Shown: positions 1-6,859, numbered from the stretch's first letter. The stretch: DNA of 8,798 nt from Methanobacteriota archaeon (GCA_002685315.1 NYXJ01000094.1:1-8798), one strand, 5' to 3'. Program-made: numbers and translations. Notes: generated from the sequence alone by a model not told the origin.

Positions 1-13
1 GCGGAAAATCCGC
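1..13. other. Small perfect hairpin at the left edge
   Basis: Arms GCGGA (1-5) and TCCGC (9-13) pair perfectly around a 3-nt loop. It lies about 38 nt beyond the stop codon of the minus-strand lipoprotein gene, so it could mark the 3' end of that transcript. No long T-run follows it, which archaeal termination would favour, and the window edge may cut a longer structure. A 5-bp stem can arise by chance. Confidence 0.2.
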
Positions 14-51
14 CACACTGCTTTACGTATCTCGTTAATCTATTCGATTAT

Positions 52-2214
52 TCAAGACATTCCGTTTGCTGGGTCCCAGCTGCGGTTGCAGTCAAAGGAA
101 ACACCATCAGCATCTTCAGTGAAATCACCAACACAGTATCCTGCGCCAGGTACGTCACCATTCGCCATGAATGAAATGTCTCCACTTGCTCCAGCTAAAC
201 CTTGACCAGTAGCCATCATTACTTGGCTCAGTGTTGCACCAGGAGATGCCATCTGTGCAAATGCAGCTAATGCCACAAGTACAACTCCATCGAATGCTTC
301 AGCAGTATAGATACCACCAGCGCAATCAGGAGATTGTGCACAAAGTCCAGCAAATACTGCACCGACTACACCAGTTGACGCTGCTGCAGGTTTGGTAGCA
401 ATTACTCCATCAACACTAGATGTTGCCTCTGCTCCAAGACCTTCTTCAGCAATTCCATCTCCACCATATACTTGGCCAGACCAACCTTGTGAGTTCATCT
501 CATCAATGATCATTCCACCATCTGCTGCATATGAAACCAAAACAGCAGAAGTACATCCATTGTCTACCATTGCTTGAACAGCAGCAGAGAAATCTGTCAT
601 TGTTTCTTCATATCCAATAGTTGTACAAAGTGTGTGTCCATCGGCTTCGAAATCTGCTGTGAAAGCATCAGCCAGACCAGACCCATATGCGTTAGTCATA
701 TGTACTAATCCGACTGTTCCATCAGCAGGCGCGTCTGCTTGAACTACTGCACTAAGTGCTTGACCCTGTAGTGCGTCGCTTGGAACTACACGGAAGAAGT
801 CAGGGTAAGCAGTAGCGTCTGATAATGCAGGGCTAGTACTTGCATAGGAAACTTGTGGGATTCCTGCTGCAGATAATACAGCATTTGCTGCCATTGAAGC
901 ACCAGAGCAAGCTGCTCCAACTACTCCAACTACTCCAGCATCAACTAATGCTTGAGCAGCAGTTGCACCCATATCTCCTGAGCATCCTGAGTCAGCGTAA
1001 ACAATTTCGAATTGAACCATACTGTTCCATCCGATTGTGTTAGCAATTCCAAGTGCGATTTGAGATGCTGCTACGAAACCTGCTGCATAAGTTGCAATAG
1101 GCCCTGTTGCGTCATTAAGGAAACCAATCTTTACATTAACTCCCATGAATGGTGCCGCTTCTAATCCTCCAGCCGCAGACCACATCATATCACAGTTGTA
1201 GTAGTCACCATATGTAGGTACGTGATTAAATGTACAAACATCATATCCACTTCCTCCAACGTCTCCATTATCAAGGAAAGTTAGTGTACCACTTTCTCCA
1301 GCGTAGTCATTACCAACCATATCAATGTGTGAAGCCATATTTGCTCCATCTTCCATCATTGCTGCCATACCGATCATCATTACTGCGTCATAAGCTTCTA
1401 GTGTGTAGATACCTGAACCACAAACTGTATCAGCTGCACACATAGTTCCGAATGAACCTGCTCCGCCAGATGCTGCTCTAGGGTATGTTACTTGTACACC
1501 ATTTGCTGCAGCCGGGTTTGTATAATCATTTAGAGCAGATTCGCCAGCGATTCCATCAGCACCGAATGTTGGGATTGTTGCACCCATTACAGCCATGGTC
1601 TCAATGATCATTGCACCATCTGCTGAGTAAGAAGCTAGGACTGCTGAATCACAACCTGCGTCCATTACCGCTTGTACTGCAGCTGAGAAATCAGTAGCTG
1701 TTTCTTCATATCCTAACTTTGTGCACAGTGTATTACCCATAGCAGTCCAATATGATTCGAAAGAATCTGCAAGACCTGCTCCGTATGCATTAGTCATGTG
1801 AATTAATGCAGGTGAAGTTACTCCACTTGCTGCAACCATGTCAGCCATTGCGTCGCCTTGAATTGCGTCACTAGGCACTATACGGAAGAAATCAGGATGA
1901 GCCACTGCATCAGATAGTGCAGGGCTAGTACTTGCGTAGGAAACCATAGGGATTCCTGCTGCTGAAAGCACAGCATTAGCACCCATTGAAGCACCAGAAC
2001 ATGCTGCTCCAGCGACTCCAACTACTCCTGAGTCAATCAATGACTGAGCTGCTGTACCTGCTGCTGTACCGTCACATGCAGAATCTGCTTCTACAATCTC
2101 GAAAGTATATCCATCATTTGTAGAAAGCATATCTCCTGCTGCGTTTGCAGCATATGTGAATGCATCAGCATAAACTGAGATAGGCCCAGTAGCATCGTTC
2201 AAGAATCCAATCTT
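52..2214 (-). repeat. In-frame tandem repeat encoding two type-1 binding domains
   Basis: The upstream unit (about 2214 down to 1132) and downstream unit (about 1131 down to the stop) encode paralogous domains of about 360 aa. Similarity is visible in the DNA: gcagggctagtacttgc is identical at 827-843 and 1919-1935, an offset of 1092 nt (364 codons). The domain starts are offset by 1083 nt, so there are small in-frame indels. The best-conserved protein block runs from GAACSGASM through SYASTSPALSDA to PDFFR, followed by HMTNAYG, GYEET and DFSAAVQA. The last third of each unit has diverged more. This indicates internal duplication, perhaps with later gene conversion in the conserved half. Confidence 0.9.
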
Positions 2215-3168
2215 GATTACCTTATCTTCAACAGGAGGTTCTACTACTGGAGGTGTGAATGTTGGGTTTTCGTTACCCATGTAGTGTGCAGCTAATTCAT
2301 CTGCAATCGCGTGTGCGAGGTCTGCAGAAAATCCAACTACATCTCCATCAGCATTCAAACTCTCGAATGGAGGATATGTTGTATCTGAACAAAGTTTTAA
2401 TTCACCAGTTTCTAACACATGCGCTAATCTACTTCCTTCTGTTGCCATAGGATAAGATGTTGCAGTGTCAGCAGTAGTATCGTCTGTTAGAACTACGTTG
2501 CCCTCAAATGAAGCACCGAAAATCAAATCATATTCTCCAGAATCGATTACAGCGGTAATTGCTACATTAAGTGCATCTAGAAGTAAATCAGAGCCTTCTT
2601 CTGCTACAGCCATTCCGAATGTTTCTTCAGAGAAAGTGACCATCAAGTCTCCTTCAACAGCTAAAACAGGAGAATCGCCCATTGCGTAATGTGCATCTCC
2701 ATTGTTGATTGCTGCAATTACATCAGGCCACATAGGGAATGCTAGGATTGTAGCATCTGGTAGGTTGGCAGGATCATCTCCGTCCCCACTTGCCCACAAA
2801 TCTGAAGTTGTGCTGGCTTGAACTGCTACAACAGTACCAGCTGCATTAAGATCTAGAGGGTCTGAAATTACTGCAGCATCAGCTGCACCGATTACCCCTA
2901 TACTACTTGTGTAGTAACCACGGGTAAAATCGACCACTTCTTCTCTTGTGTCAGTTTTGGTCATTGAGGAGAGAAGTGCATCACACATTTCTCCGGCGTT
3001 CAAATTGGGGATGATTGGGTCCCACTCAGAAGTTACGAATACTGCACTTACATCGTCAGCAGCCGTTAACTCCCAGTCTTCTTCATCATCTCCGCCTAAG
3101 CAACCAGCAAATGCTGCTGCTAGCATACTCAGGGTCATCATCATTGCAATTATTTTCTTGTTATTCAT
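52..3168 (-). CDS. Triple-domain secreted solute-binding lipoprotein (permuted type-2 domain plus two LivJ-like type-1 domains)
   Basis: This 1038-residue protein is probably anchored on the outer face of the membrane, where it would capture small solutes, probably amino acids, for an ABC transporter or a sensor. I start it at the ATG at 3168, because the basic-hydrophobic signal peptide begins there and GTGAG lies 6 nt upstream. An upstream in-frame start at 3204 would add 12 non-signal residues. Residues 1-22 are the signal peptide and Cys23 is the lipobox cysteine (AFAGC), followed by an acidic stretch. Residues about 38-296 are a type-2 amino-acid-binding domain in rearranged order. Residues 299-316 are a Pro-rich linker. 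Two type-1 periplasmic-binding domains start with KIGFLNDATGPI at residues 319 and 680. Ordinary binding proteins of either class have one domain and are about 250-400 aa. No permease or ATPase gene is in view. The fold classes are firm; the ligands are not known. Confidence 0.88.
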   Translation of the reverse strand: MNNKKIIAMMMTLSMLAAAFAGCLGGDDEEDWELTAADDVSAVFVTSEWDPIIPNLNAGEMCDALLSSMTKTDTREEVVDFTRGYYTSSIGVIGAADAAVISDPLDLNAAGTVVAVQASTTSDLWASGDGDDPANLPDATILAFPMWPDVIAAINNGDAHYAMGDSPVLAVEGDLMVTFSEETFGMAVAEEGSDLLLDALNVAITAVIDSGEYDLIFGASFEGNVVLTDDTTADTATSYPMATEGSRLAHVLETGELKLCSDTTYPPFESLNADGDVVGFSADLAHAIADELAAHYMGNENPTFTPPVVEPPVEDKVIKIGFLNDATGPISVYADAFTYAANAAGDMLSTNDGYTFEIVEADSACDGTAAGTAAQSLIDSGVVGVAGAACSGASMGANAVLSAAGIPMVSYASTSPALSDAVAHPDFFRIVPSDAIQGDAMADMVAASGVTSPALIHMTNAYGAGLADSFESYWTAMGNTLCTKLGYEETATDFSAAVQAVMDAGCDSAVLASYSADGAMIIETMAVMGATIPTFGADGIAGESALNDYTNPAAANGVQVTYPRAASGGAGSFGTMCAADTVCGSGIYTLEAYDAVMMIGMAAMMEDGANMASHIDMVGNDYAGESGTLTFLDNGDVGGSGYDVCTFNHVPTYGDYYNCDMMWSAAGGLEAAPFMGVNVKIGFLNDATGPIATYAAGFVAASQIALGIANTIGWNSMVQFEIVYADSGCSGDMGATAAQALVDAGVVGVVGAACSGASMAANAVLSAAGIPQVSYASTSPALSDATAYPDFFRVVPSDALQGQALSAVVQADAPADGTVGLVHMTNAYGSGLADAFTADFEADGHTLCTTIGYEETMTDFSAAVQAMVDNGCTSAVLVSYAADGGMIIDEMNSQGWSGQVYGGDGIAEEGLGAEATSSVDGVIATKPAAASTGVVGAVFAGLCAQSPDCAGGIYTAEAFDGVVLVALAAFAQMASPGATLSQVMMATGQGLAGASGDISFMANGDVPGAGYCVGDFTEDADGVSFDCNRSWDPANGMS
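2281..3057 (-). other. Circularly permuted type-2 periplasmic binding domain
   Basis: In SBP_bac_3 proteins the order is: an N-terminal 'G-LK-C-DTTYPPFE...GF--DLA-AIA-EL' segment, then '--W--IIP-LNAG--DA', then 'T-T--R---VDF---YY', then a TTS/TTQ loop, then '-G-DA---DSP'. Here the protein starts at the second element (SEWDPIIPNLNAG, residues 47-59). It continues through R75, T120-T121 and D165 to the usual C-terminal helix (SGEYDLIF, 210-217). Only after a linker does it reach the usual N-terminal segment (LETGELKLCSDTTYPPFE, 252-269, then DLAHAIADEL to 292). Each ligand-contact position expected from the family appears once, so a complete single site is possible. Trimming of a tandem duplication at both ends would give the same result. 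Confidence 0.78.
3100..3168 (-). other. Lipoprotein signal peptide and lipobox
   Basis: The first 22 residues carry two lysines (K4, K5) and a Met/Ala/Leu-rich core, then FAG before Cys23 and an Asp/Glu-rich stretch from residue 27. This is the layout of an exported lipoprotein with a lipid-modified cysteine. An acidic run right after the cysteine is common in marine archaeal lipoproteins. Position -3 is Phe rather than the Leu usual in bacteria. Confidence 0.8.
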
Positions 3169-3209
3169 AGGATACTCACGTTCCGGTAGGACCTTCGACA
3201 ACATATAAC

Positions 3210-3218
3210 ATTTATAGA
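3210..3218 (-). promoter_or_regulatory. TATA-like box for the lipoprotein gene
   Basis: The minus strand reads TCTATAAAT with purine-rich sequence just upstream. A start site about 26 nt downstream would leave a leader of about 19 nt carrying GTGAG (3175-3179), a weak match to the archaeal Shine-Dalgarno sequence, before the ATG at 3168. The position supports that ATG over the upstream in-frame start at 3204. Inferred from motif and spacing only. Confidence 0.5.
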
Positions 3219-3316
3219 GTCTCTTGGGAATGTGTCTAAATAACTGTTTTTTGAATAGTTGAGTCGATAATAAATAAAACGCTGTAAAATATTAATGCAT
3301 AAGCAGTATGCTGAGA

Positions 3317-3325
3317 AATTATAAG
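3317..3325 (+). promoter_or_regulatory. TATA-like box for purM
   Basis: AATTATAAG is preceded by purine-rich GAGAA, which resembles a TFB recognition element. Transcription from about 3347-3350 would give a leader of about 25 nt to the ATG at 3374 and would exclude the upstream in-frame ATG at 3308. Other AT-rich candidates lie at 3268-3280, 3284-3294 and 3341-3348, so the box is not certain. Confidence 0.4.
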
Positions 3326-3360
3326 AAAATAACAGACAGAGTATTTCATGCAGTAGTTGT

Positions 3361-3372
3361 GTCTCGCGAGAC
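3361..3372. promoter_or_regulatory. Perfect 12-bp palindrome abutting the purM start
   Basis: GTCTCGCGAGAC is its own reverse complement and ends one base before the ATG at 3374. It is GC-rich within an AT-rich leader. It could be an operator for a dimeric regulator or a small hairpin in the leader mRNA that limits ribosome access. By rough reckoning, perfect 12-bp palindromes occur about twice per window of this size by chance, so the position is the main argument. Confidence 0.3.
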
Positions 3373-3373
3373 C

Positions 3374-4492
3374 ATGGTTGACACCCCAATGGATTATGCA
3401 TCGTCTGGAGTTGATATAGATGCAGAAGGAGCTGCTGTTGCAAGTTTAGTGGGTGCTCTCTCAACCTCGATTAGGAAAAAAGGCGATTTTGGAGCTCCTG
3501 TACCTCTACCGGGCGGTTTTGGAGGCATTATAGAATTTGGAGACTACAGATTGGCATTGGCCACAGATGGCGTAGGTTCCAAACTAATGATAGCAAATGA
3601 GTTGCAGAGGTATGATGGAGTTGGAATTGACTGCGTTGCAATGAATGTTAACGATCTTTTGTGCGTGGGAGCAGAGCCGATTGCTTTTGTAGATTACATT
3701 GCAGTACCGAAAACTGATACTAACACGCATGCAATACTCGGTAAATCTCTAGCAGAGGCTTGCAATAGAGCAAGAGTTACTTTGGCTGGAGGAGAAACTG
3801 CAACATTACCTGGTATTGTAACTGAATTGGATTTATCTGGCACCGCGCTGGGCTGGTTTCCAAAGGGAGGGGCAATTACGGGAGCAGAAATTCAGAATGG
3901 CGATATAATGATTGGTTTACCTAGTAGCGGAGTACATTCTAATGGGTATACACTTGTTAGAGCCATCGTAGAACGATCCGGTAATTCATTAGCTGAAAAA
4001 TGCCCTTTTGATTCAAATCATGACAATAGGGTTATTGAAAGATTCGAGGAAGGTGATATCACGTTGGGGGAAGTACTGCTCAATCCTACGAGAATCTATG
4101 TTAATCCATTGATAGATTTGATAAAAAAATGTAGAGAAGGAATGGGGCCTTGTGATATCTCAGATATCAAGGCGATGGCGCATATAACAGGAGGCGGACT
4201 ATCTAATCTTCTCAGATTACATGATGATTTTGGATGGCATATAGATAACCCTTTACCAGTTTTGCCAGAATTTACCTGGTTGGCAGAAAAGGGCTCAGTA
4301 AGTAATAGAGAAATGCATAGGACCTTTAATATGGGTATGGGTATGACTATCGTAATCAGTAAGGAAAAGTCGTCAGCCGTAGAAAAATGGTTGAATGAAA
4401 GATTGCCTGGAACTAGACGTGTTGGTTATGTTCATGATAAAAGAAGAGAAGTTACACATGCCGACTCCGAGATTGTTTTCTCACATTATTGA
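3374..4492 (+). CDS. purM: Phosphoribosylformylglycinamidine cyclo-ligase (AIR synthetase)
   Basis: PurM is the cytoplasmic enzyme that closes the imidazole ring of purines, turning FGAM and ATP into aminoimidazole ribonucleotide. The 372-residue product matches throughout: ASSGVDIDAEG (residues 9-19), the glycine-rich PGGFGG loop (46-51), ATDGVGSK (63-70), MNVNDLLCVGAEP (90-102), AGGETATLPG (138-147), SSGVHSNGYTLVR (184-196), NPTRIYV (237-243), AHITGGGLSN (269-278) and FNMGMGM (318-324). The family is usually about 345 aa; the extra length is mostly an insert near residues 205-235 and a longer C-terminus. I chose the ATG at 3374 because homologues begin only a few residues before the SYK-DAGVDI block. 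The in-frame ATG at 3308 would add 22 atypical residues across the likely promoter. It is probably co-transcribed with trm1, 39 nt downstream. Confidence 0.93.
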   Translation: MVDTPMDYASSGVDIDAEGAAVASLVGALSTSIRKKGDFGAPVPLPGGFGGIIEFGDYRLALATDGVGSKLMIANELQRYDGVGIDCVAMNVNDLLCVGAEPIAFVDYIAVPKTDTNTHAILGKSLAEACNRARVTLAGGETATLPGIVTELDLSGTALGWFPKGGAITGAEIQNGDIMIGLPSSGVHSNGYTLVRAIVERSGNSLAEKCPFDSNHDNRVIERFEEGDITLGEVLLNPTRIYVNPLIDLIKKCREGMGPCDISDIKAMAHITGGGLSNLLRLHDDFGWHIDNPLPVLPEFTWLAEKGSVSNREMHRTFNMGMGMTIVISKEKSSAVEKWLNERLPGTRRVGYVHDKRREVTHADSEIVFSHY

Positions 4493-4518
4493 ATTAGTAA
4501 ATGGTAATTGTTATGATT

Positions 4519-4525
4519 GAGGGGA
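4519..4525 (+). promoter_or_regulatory. Shine-Dalgarno site that fixes the trm1 start
   Basis: GAGGGGA (continuing AT) is a near match to the archaeal consensus GGAGGTGAT and ends 6 nt before the ATG at 4532. It selects that ATG over the in-frame TTG at 4517, which would put the site inside the coding region. It is the clearest ribosome-binding site in the window, and it precedes the one gene that appears internal to an operon. Confidence 0.7.
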
Positions 4526-4531
4526 TTAGCA

Positions 4532-5830
4532 ATGATACATCTTGAAGGAGCCACACTGATTCAACTAAGTAATGAAATAGAGAACGACGTAATAGGTCCT
4601 TCAACGAAAGACTATGAGAAAGTTTTCTATAATCCTGCAATGTCTGGTTCTAGGACTAGAAGTATCATGTTGATGAAGCATATTATTGAGTCGGGTTATT
4701 TAGGGGAATCAGAAATATATGCAATAGATGGCTTGGCAGCTAGTGGCCTAAGAGCAAGAAGGTGGTTAAACGAACTACCAAAGAAATTGGCAAATAGACT
4801 GAGAGTAACTATCTGCGATATGAACGAGAACTCCGTAGAAAGGGCAATGGAAAATCATCAAAAATTTCCTCCAAGGAATGGAGGAGGTGTCTTGAACGGG
4901 AAGCAGGGAGACTTGAGGTCTGCAATATTAAACCAAGGATGGCATTGGGTGGATGTTGATCCATTTGGTTCGCCAATGCCTTTTTTAGACACTGCAATTC
5001 AATCATTGGCGAAAAAAGCAATTTTAGAAATTAGTGCTACTGACACTGCCGCCTTAGCAGGTTCTTCAAAAACGGCCTTGATGAGGAGGTATGGGGCTAG
5101 AATTAATCCTGATAATTTAGCACATGATTCTGGATTGAGAGTTCTCATGGCTTGTGTTGCAAGGACGGCGGCAAAACATGATAGGTTTGCTGAGCCGATA
5201 TTGTCTGTGTGGGATTCACATCATCTAAGGTTGTCAGTAAAAGTAAGAAAATCTGTAGAAAAGGCCAACCAATTAGAAAAAATGTTAGGGTGGAGAATAG
5301 CAAGGCCTAATGAAAAAGAAGTAATCGATTCAATGCAAGAGGGTTTGACTCCTACGAGTTCAACTGAATCTTTGCCTATGCATTGTTTTTTACCACTTTC
5401 ATATCCATTAAATAGAGAGGATAAACGGGTCTCGGGACCACTTTGGATAGGTCCTCTTGGAGATTCTAGAGTAATGGCTAGTTTCACAGAAGAGGAAGTG
5501 ACATCCATGTGTACAACGGAATATGATCCAAAAAACCCTATGAATTGGGAGAAGAGAGATTTCGAATTGGAAAGAAGGAAGATCATTCGTAGCATAAAAA
5601 ATATTAGAAATGAATCGGAAGTTGTGACAGGAGAATTCCTAATCCTAACTGATGATTTGGCTAGTTGGAGGAATGTTGGATCACCTCCAAGTCCTGTTAA
5701 AATGATAGAAATAATCAATGAAAAAGGTTTCAAGGCCGGATTGTCGCATTATCCGAAACCTTCCTTCAGAACCAATGCACCGTGGGATGTAATCGTTGAA
5801 TCACTAGATCTAACTCAGCCACCGATGTAA
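4532..5830 (+). CDS. trm1: tRNA (guanine26-N2)-dimethyltransferase
   Basis: Trm1 uses S-adenosylmethionine to make N2,N2-dimethylguanosine at position 26 of tRNA, between the D and anticodon stems. It is typical of archaea and eukaryotes and rare in bacteria. The 432-aa product shows VFYNPAMSGSRTRSI (residues 31-45), the SAM-binding motif IDGLAASGLRARRW (65-78), an acidic residue ending strand 2 in ICDMNENS (94-101), the catalytic DVDPFGSPMPFLDTA block (141-155), SATDTAALAG (168-177) and the C-terminal-domain GPLWIGPLGD (302-311). Family members often carry CxxC-type zinc-binding cysteines just before that last motif; here only Cys285 is present. The gene lies 39 nt after purM and has a strong Shine-Dalgarno site. 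Its last 16 nt overlap the 3' end of moaA on the other strand. Confidence 0.94.
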   Translation: MIHLEGATLIQLSNEIENDVIGPSTKDYEKVFYNPAMSGSRTRSIMLMKHIIESGYLGESEIYAIDGLAASGLRARRWLNELPKKLANRLRVTICDMNENSVERAMENHQKFPPRNGGGVLNGKQGDLRSAILNQGWHWVDVDPFGSPMPFLDTAIQSLAKKAILEISATDTAALAGSSKTALMRRYGARINPDNLAHDSGLRVLMACVARTAAKHDRFAEPILSVWDSHHLRLSVKVRKSVEKANQLEKMLGWRIARPNEKEVIDSMQEGLTPTSSTESLPMHCFLPLSYPLNREDKRVSGPLWIGPLGDSRVMASFTEEEVTSMCTTEYDPKNPMNWEKRDFELERRKIIRSIKNIRNESEVVTGEFLILTDDLASWRNVGSPPSPVKMIEIINEKGFKAGLSHYPKPSFRTNAPWDVIVESLDLTQPPM

Positions 5831-6825
5831 GACATCTCAATTCGAGGGAGTGCAGCAGTATCTTCTGATCGAATCTCGCTATAACGATCTTTTCGTCTAT
5901 GCCAAATAGCAGCTATAGCTGCTTGTAATTCCTCTTCACCTGCACCATTGTGAATTAATGCTCGAATGTCGTGGCCTCCAGAAGCGAATAAACAAGTGAC
6001 TAATCTGCCGTCTGCTGAAAGACGCGCTCTTACGCAATCTCCACAAAAAGGAGATGTCACTGATGAGATAAATCCTATTTCGCCAGAACCGTCTGTATGA
6101 GCCCATCTTACAGCAACATCGCTATCTTTTTCTGAGTCAATAGGAATTAAATCAAATTCTTTTTGAAGATGATTTATTATTCTCTCTGATGGAACCACTT
6201 GTGCTAATTGCCAACCGTTTGTTCGACCTACATCCATGTATTCAATAAAACGGACGATTACTCCAGTATGTCGAAAATGATTTACTAACTTACTGATTTC
6301 CTCTTCATTCACTCCTTTCTGGACTACACAATTTATCTTCACTGGTGAAAGTCCTACACGAATCGCTTCATCTATCCCTTCTAAAACTGATTCTACTGAA
6401 ATATTACTATCTGACATTTTTCTATGAAGTTCAGGATCTAATGCATCCAAGCTAACAGTTACACGAGTTAGCCCCGCAGAATGGAGAGCTTTTGCTTCCT
6501 TTTTCAGGAGAGAAGCGTTTGTAGTTAATGCAATTTCAATACCGAGACCAGATAACATCTCAATTAATCTAGGTAGATCTTTTCTCAAAAGAGGTTCTCC
6601 ACCGGTGATTCTAACTTTTTCTAAACCTAAAGACATACATGAACGGACTACTTTCTCTATTTCCTCGAAAGATAAAAATGCCCTCTTCGGAAGAAAGGTA
6701 TGATTCTCACTAAAGCGTTCCCTAGGCATACAATATCTACATCGAAAGTTACATCTATCGGTAACAGAGATTCGTAAATCCTTCAAGGGTCTACCAAATT
6801 GATCTCGGGCATCGGAGGGAGGCAC
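5815..6825 (-). CDS. moaA: GTP 3',8-cyclase, molybdenum cofactor synthesis step 1
   Basis: MoaA is a radical-SAM enzyme that converts GTP to 3',8-cyclo-GTP, which MoaC turns into cyclic pyranopterin monophosphate. The 336-aa product has the SAM cluster motif CNFRCRYC (Cys25, Cys29, Cys32), TGGEPLLRKDL (74-84), and the second cluster as CX2CX13C (Cys261, Cys264, Cys278). It also has R266 and R268 in the GTP-binding region and the C-terminal Gly-Gly needed for activity (YIGG). Length matches bacterial and mitochondrial MoaA. The start is a GTG at 6825 with GAGGT only 3 nt upstream, an unusually tight spacing; no better in-frame start is visible upstream. No other molybdopterin gene is in view, so it stands alone here. 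It diverges from nfuA across 87 nt and converges on trm1. Confidence 0.95.
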   Translation of the reverse strand: MPPSDARDQFGRPLKDLRISVTDRCNFRCRYCMPRERFSENHTFLPKRAFLSFEEIEKVVRSCMSLGLEKVRITGGEPLLRKDLPRLIEMLSGLGIEIALTTNASLLKKEAKALHSAGLTRVTVSLDALDPELHRKMSDSNISVESVLEGIDEAIRVGLSPVKINCVVQKGVNEEEISKLVNHFRHTGVIVRFIEYMDVGRTNGWQLAQVVPSERIINHLQKEFDLIPIDSEKDSDVAVRWAHTDGSGEIGFISSVTSPFCGDCVRARLSADGRLVTCLFASGGHDIRALIHNGAGEEELQAAIAAIWHRRKDRYSEIRSEDTAALPRIEMSYIGG

Positions 6826-6859
6826 GATACCTCGTATAGAACTAGGGTCATGAGTCTTG

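Noticed and set aside
1..20. Possible 3' end of a tRNA (TCCGCCA at 9-15)
   Set aside because: The preceding bases do not form a T-arm of 5-bp stem and 7-nt loop; the visible stem encloses only 3 nt, and there is too little sequence to judge.
52..2214. Tandem repeat as a mobile element or a CRISPR-like array
   Set aside because: The units are in-frame protein domains of about 1.08 kb with coding-type divergence and no spacers, terminal inverted repeats or transposase.
2465..2689. Open frames on the plus strand inside the lipoprotein gene (392-577, 840-1043, 1230-1445, 2259-2450, 2465-2689, 2948-3208)
   Set aside because: All are low-complexity antisense shadows of a clearly coding minus-strand gene, with no recognisable motifs or start signals.
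3297..3311. Inverted repeat GCATA-N5-TATGC upstream of purM
   Set aside because: Not annotated as a separate feature: 5-bp arms are expected by chance in AT-rich intergenic DNA. It is mentioned only in support of the palindrome finding.
3308..3373. Upstream in-frame start (ATG at 3308) adding 22 residues to PurM
   Set aside because: The extra residues have no counterpart in PurM, no Shine-Dalgarno site precedes them, and they would cover the best TATA-like box and the palindrome. It is not fully excluded, since AT-rich sequence at 3268-3280 could serve as its promoter.
4517..4531. TTG start for trm1 at 4517
   Set aside because: The strong GAGGGGA site lies inside that extension and is ideally spaced for the ATG at 4532.
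5221..5733. 170-codon minus-strand open frame inside trm1
   Set aside because: It lies wholly antisense to conserved Trm1 coding sequence, has no family motif and has a composition typical of a shadow frame.
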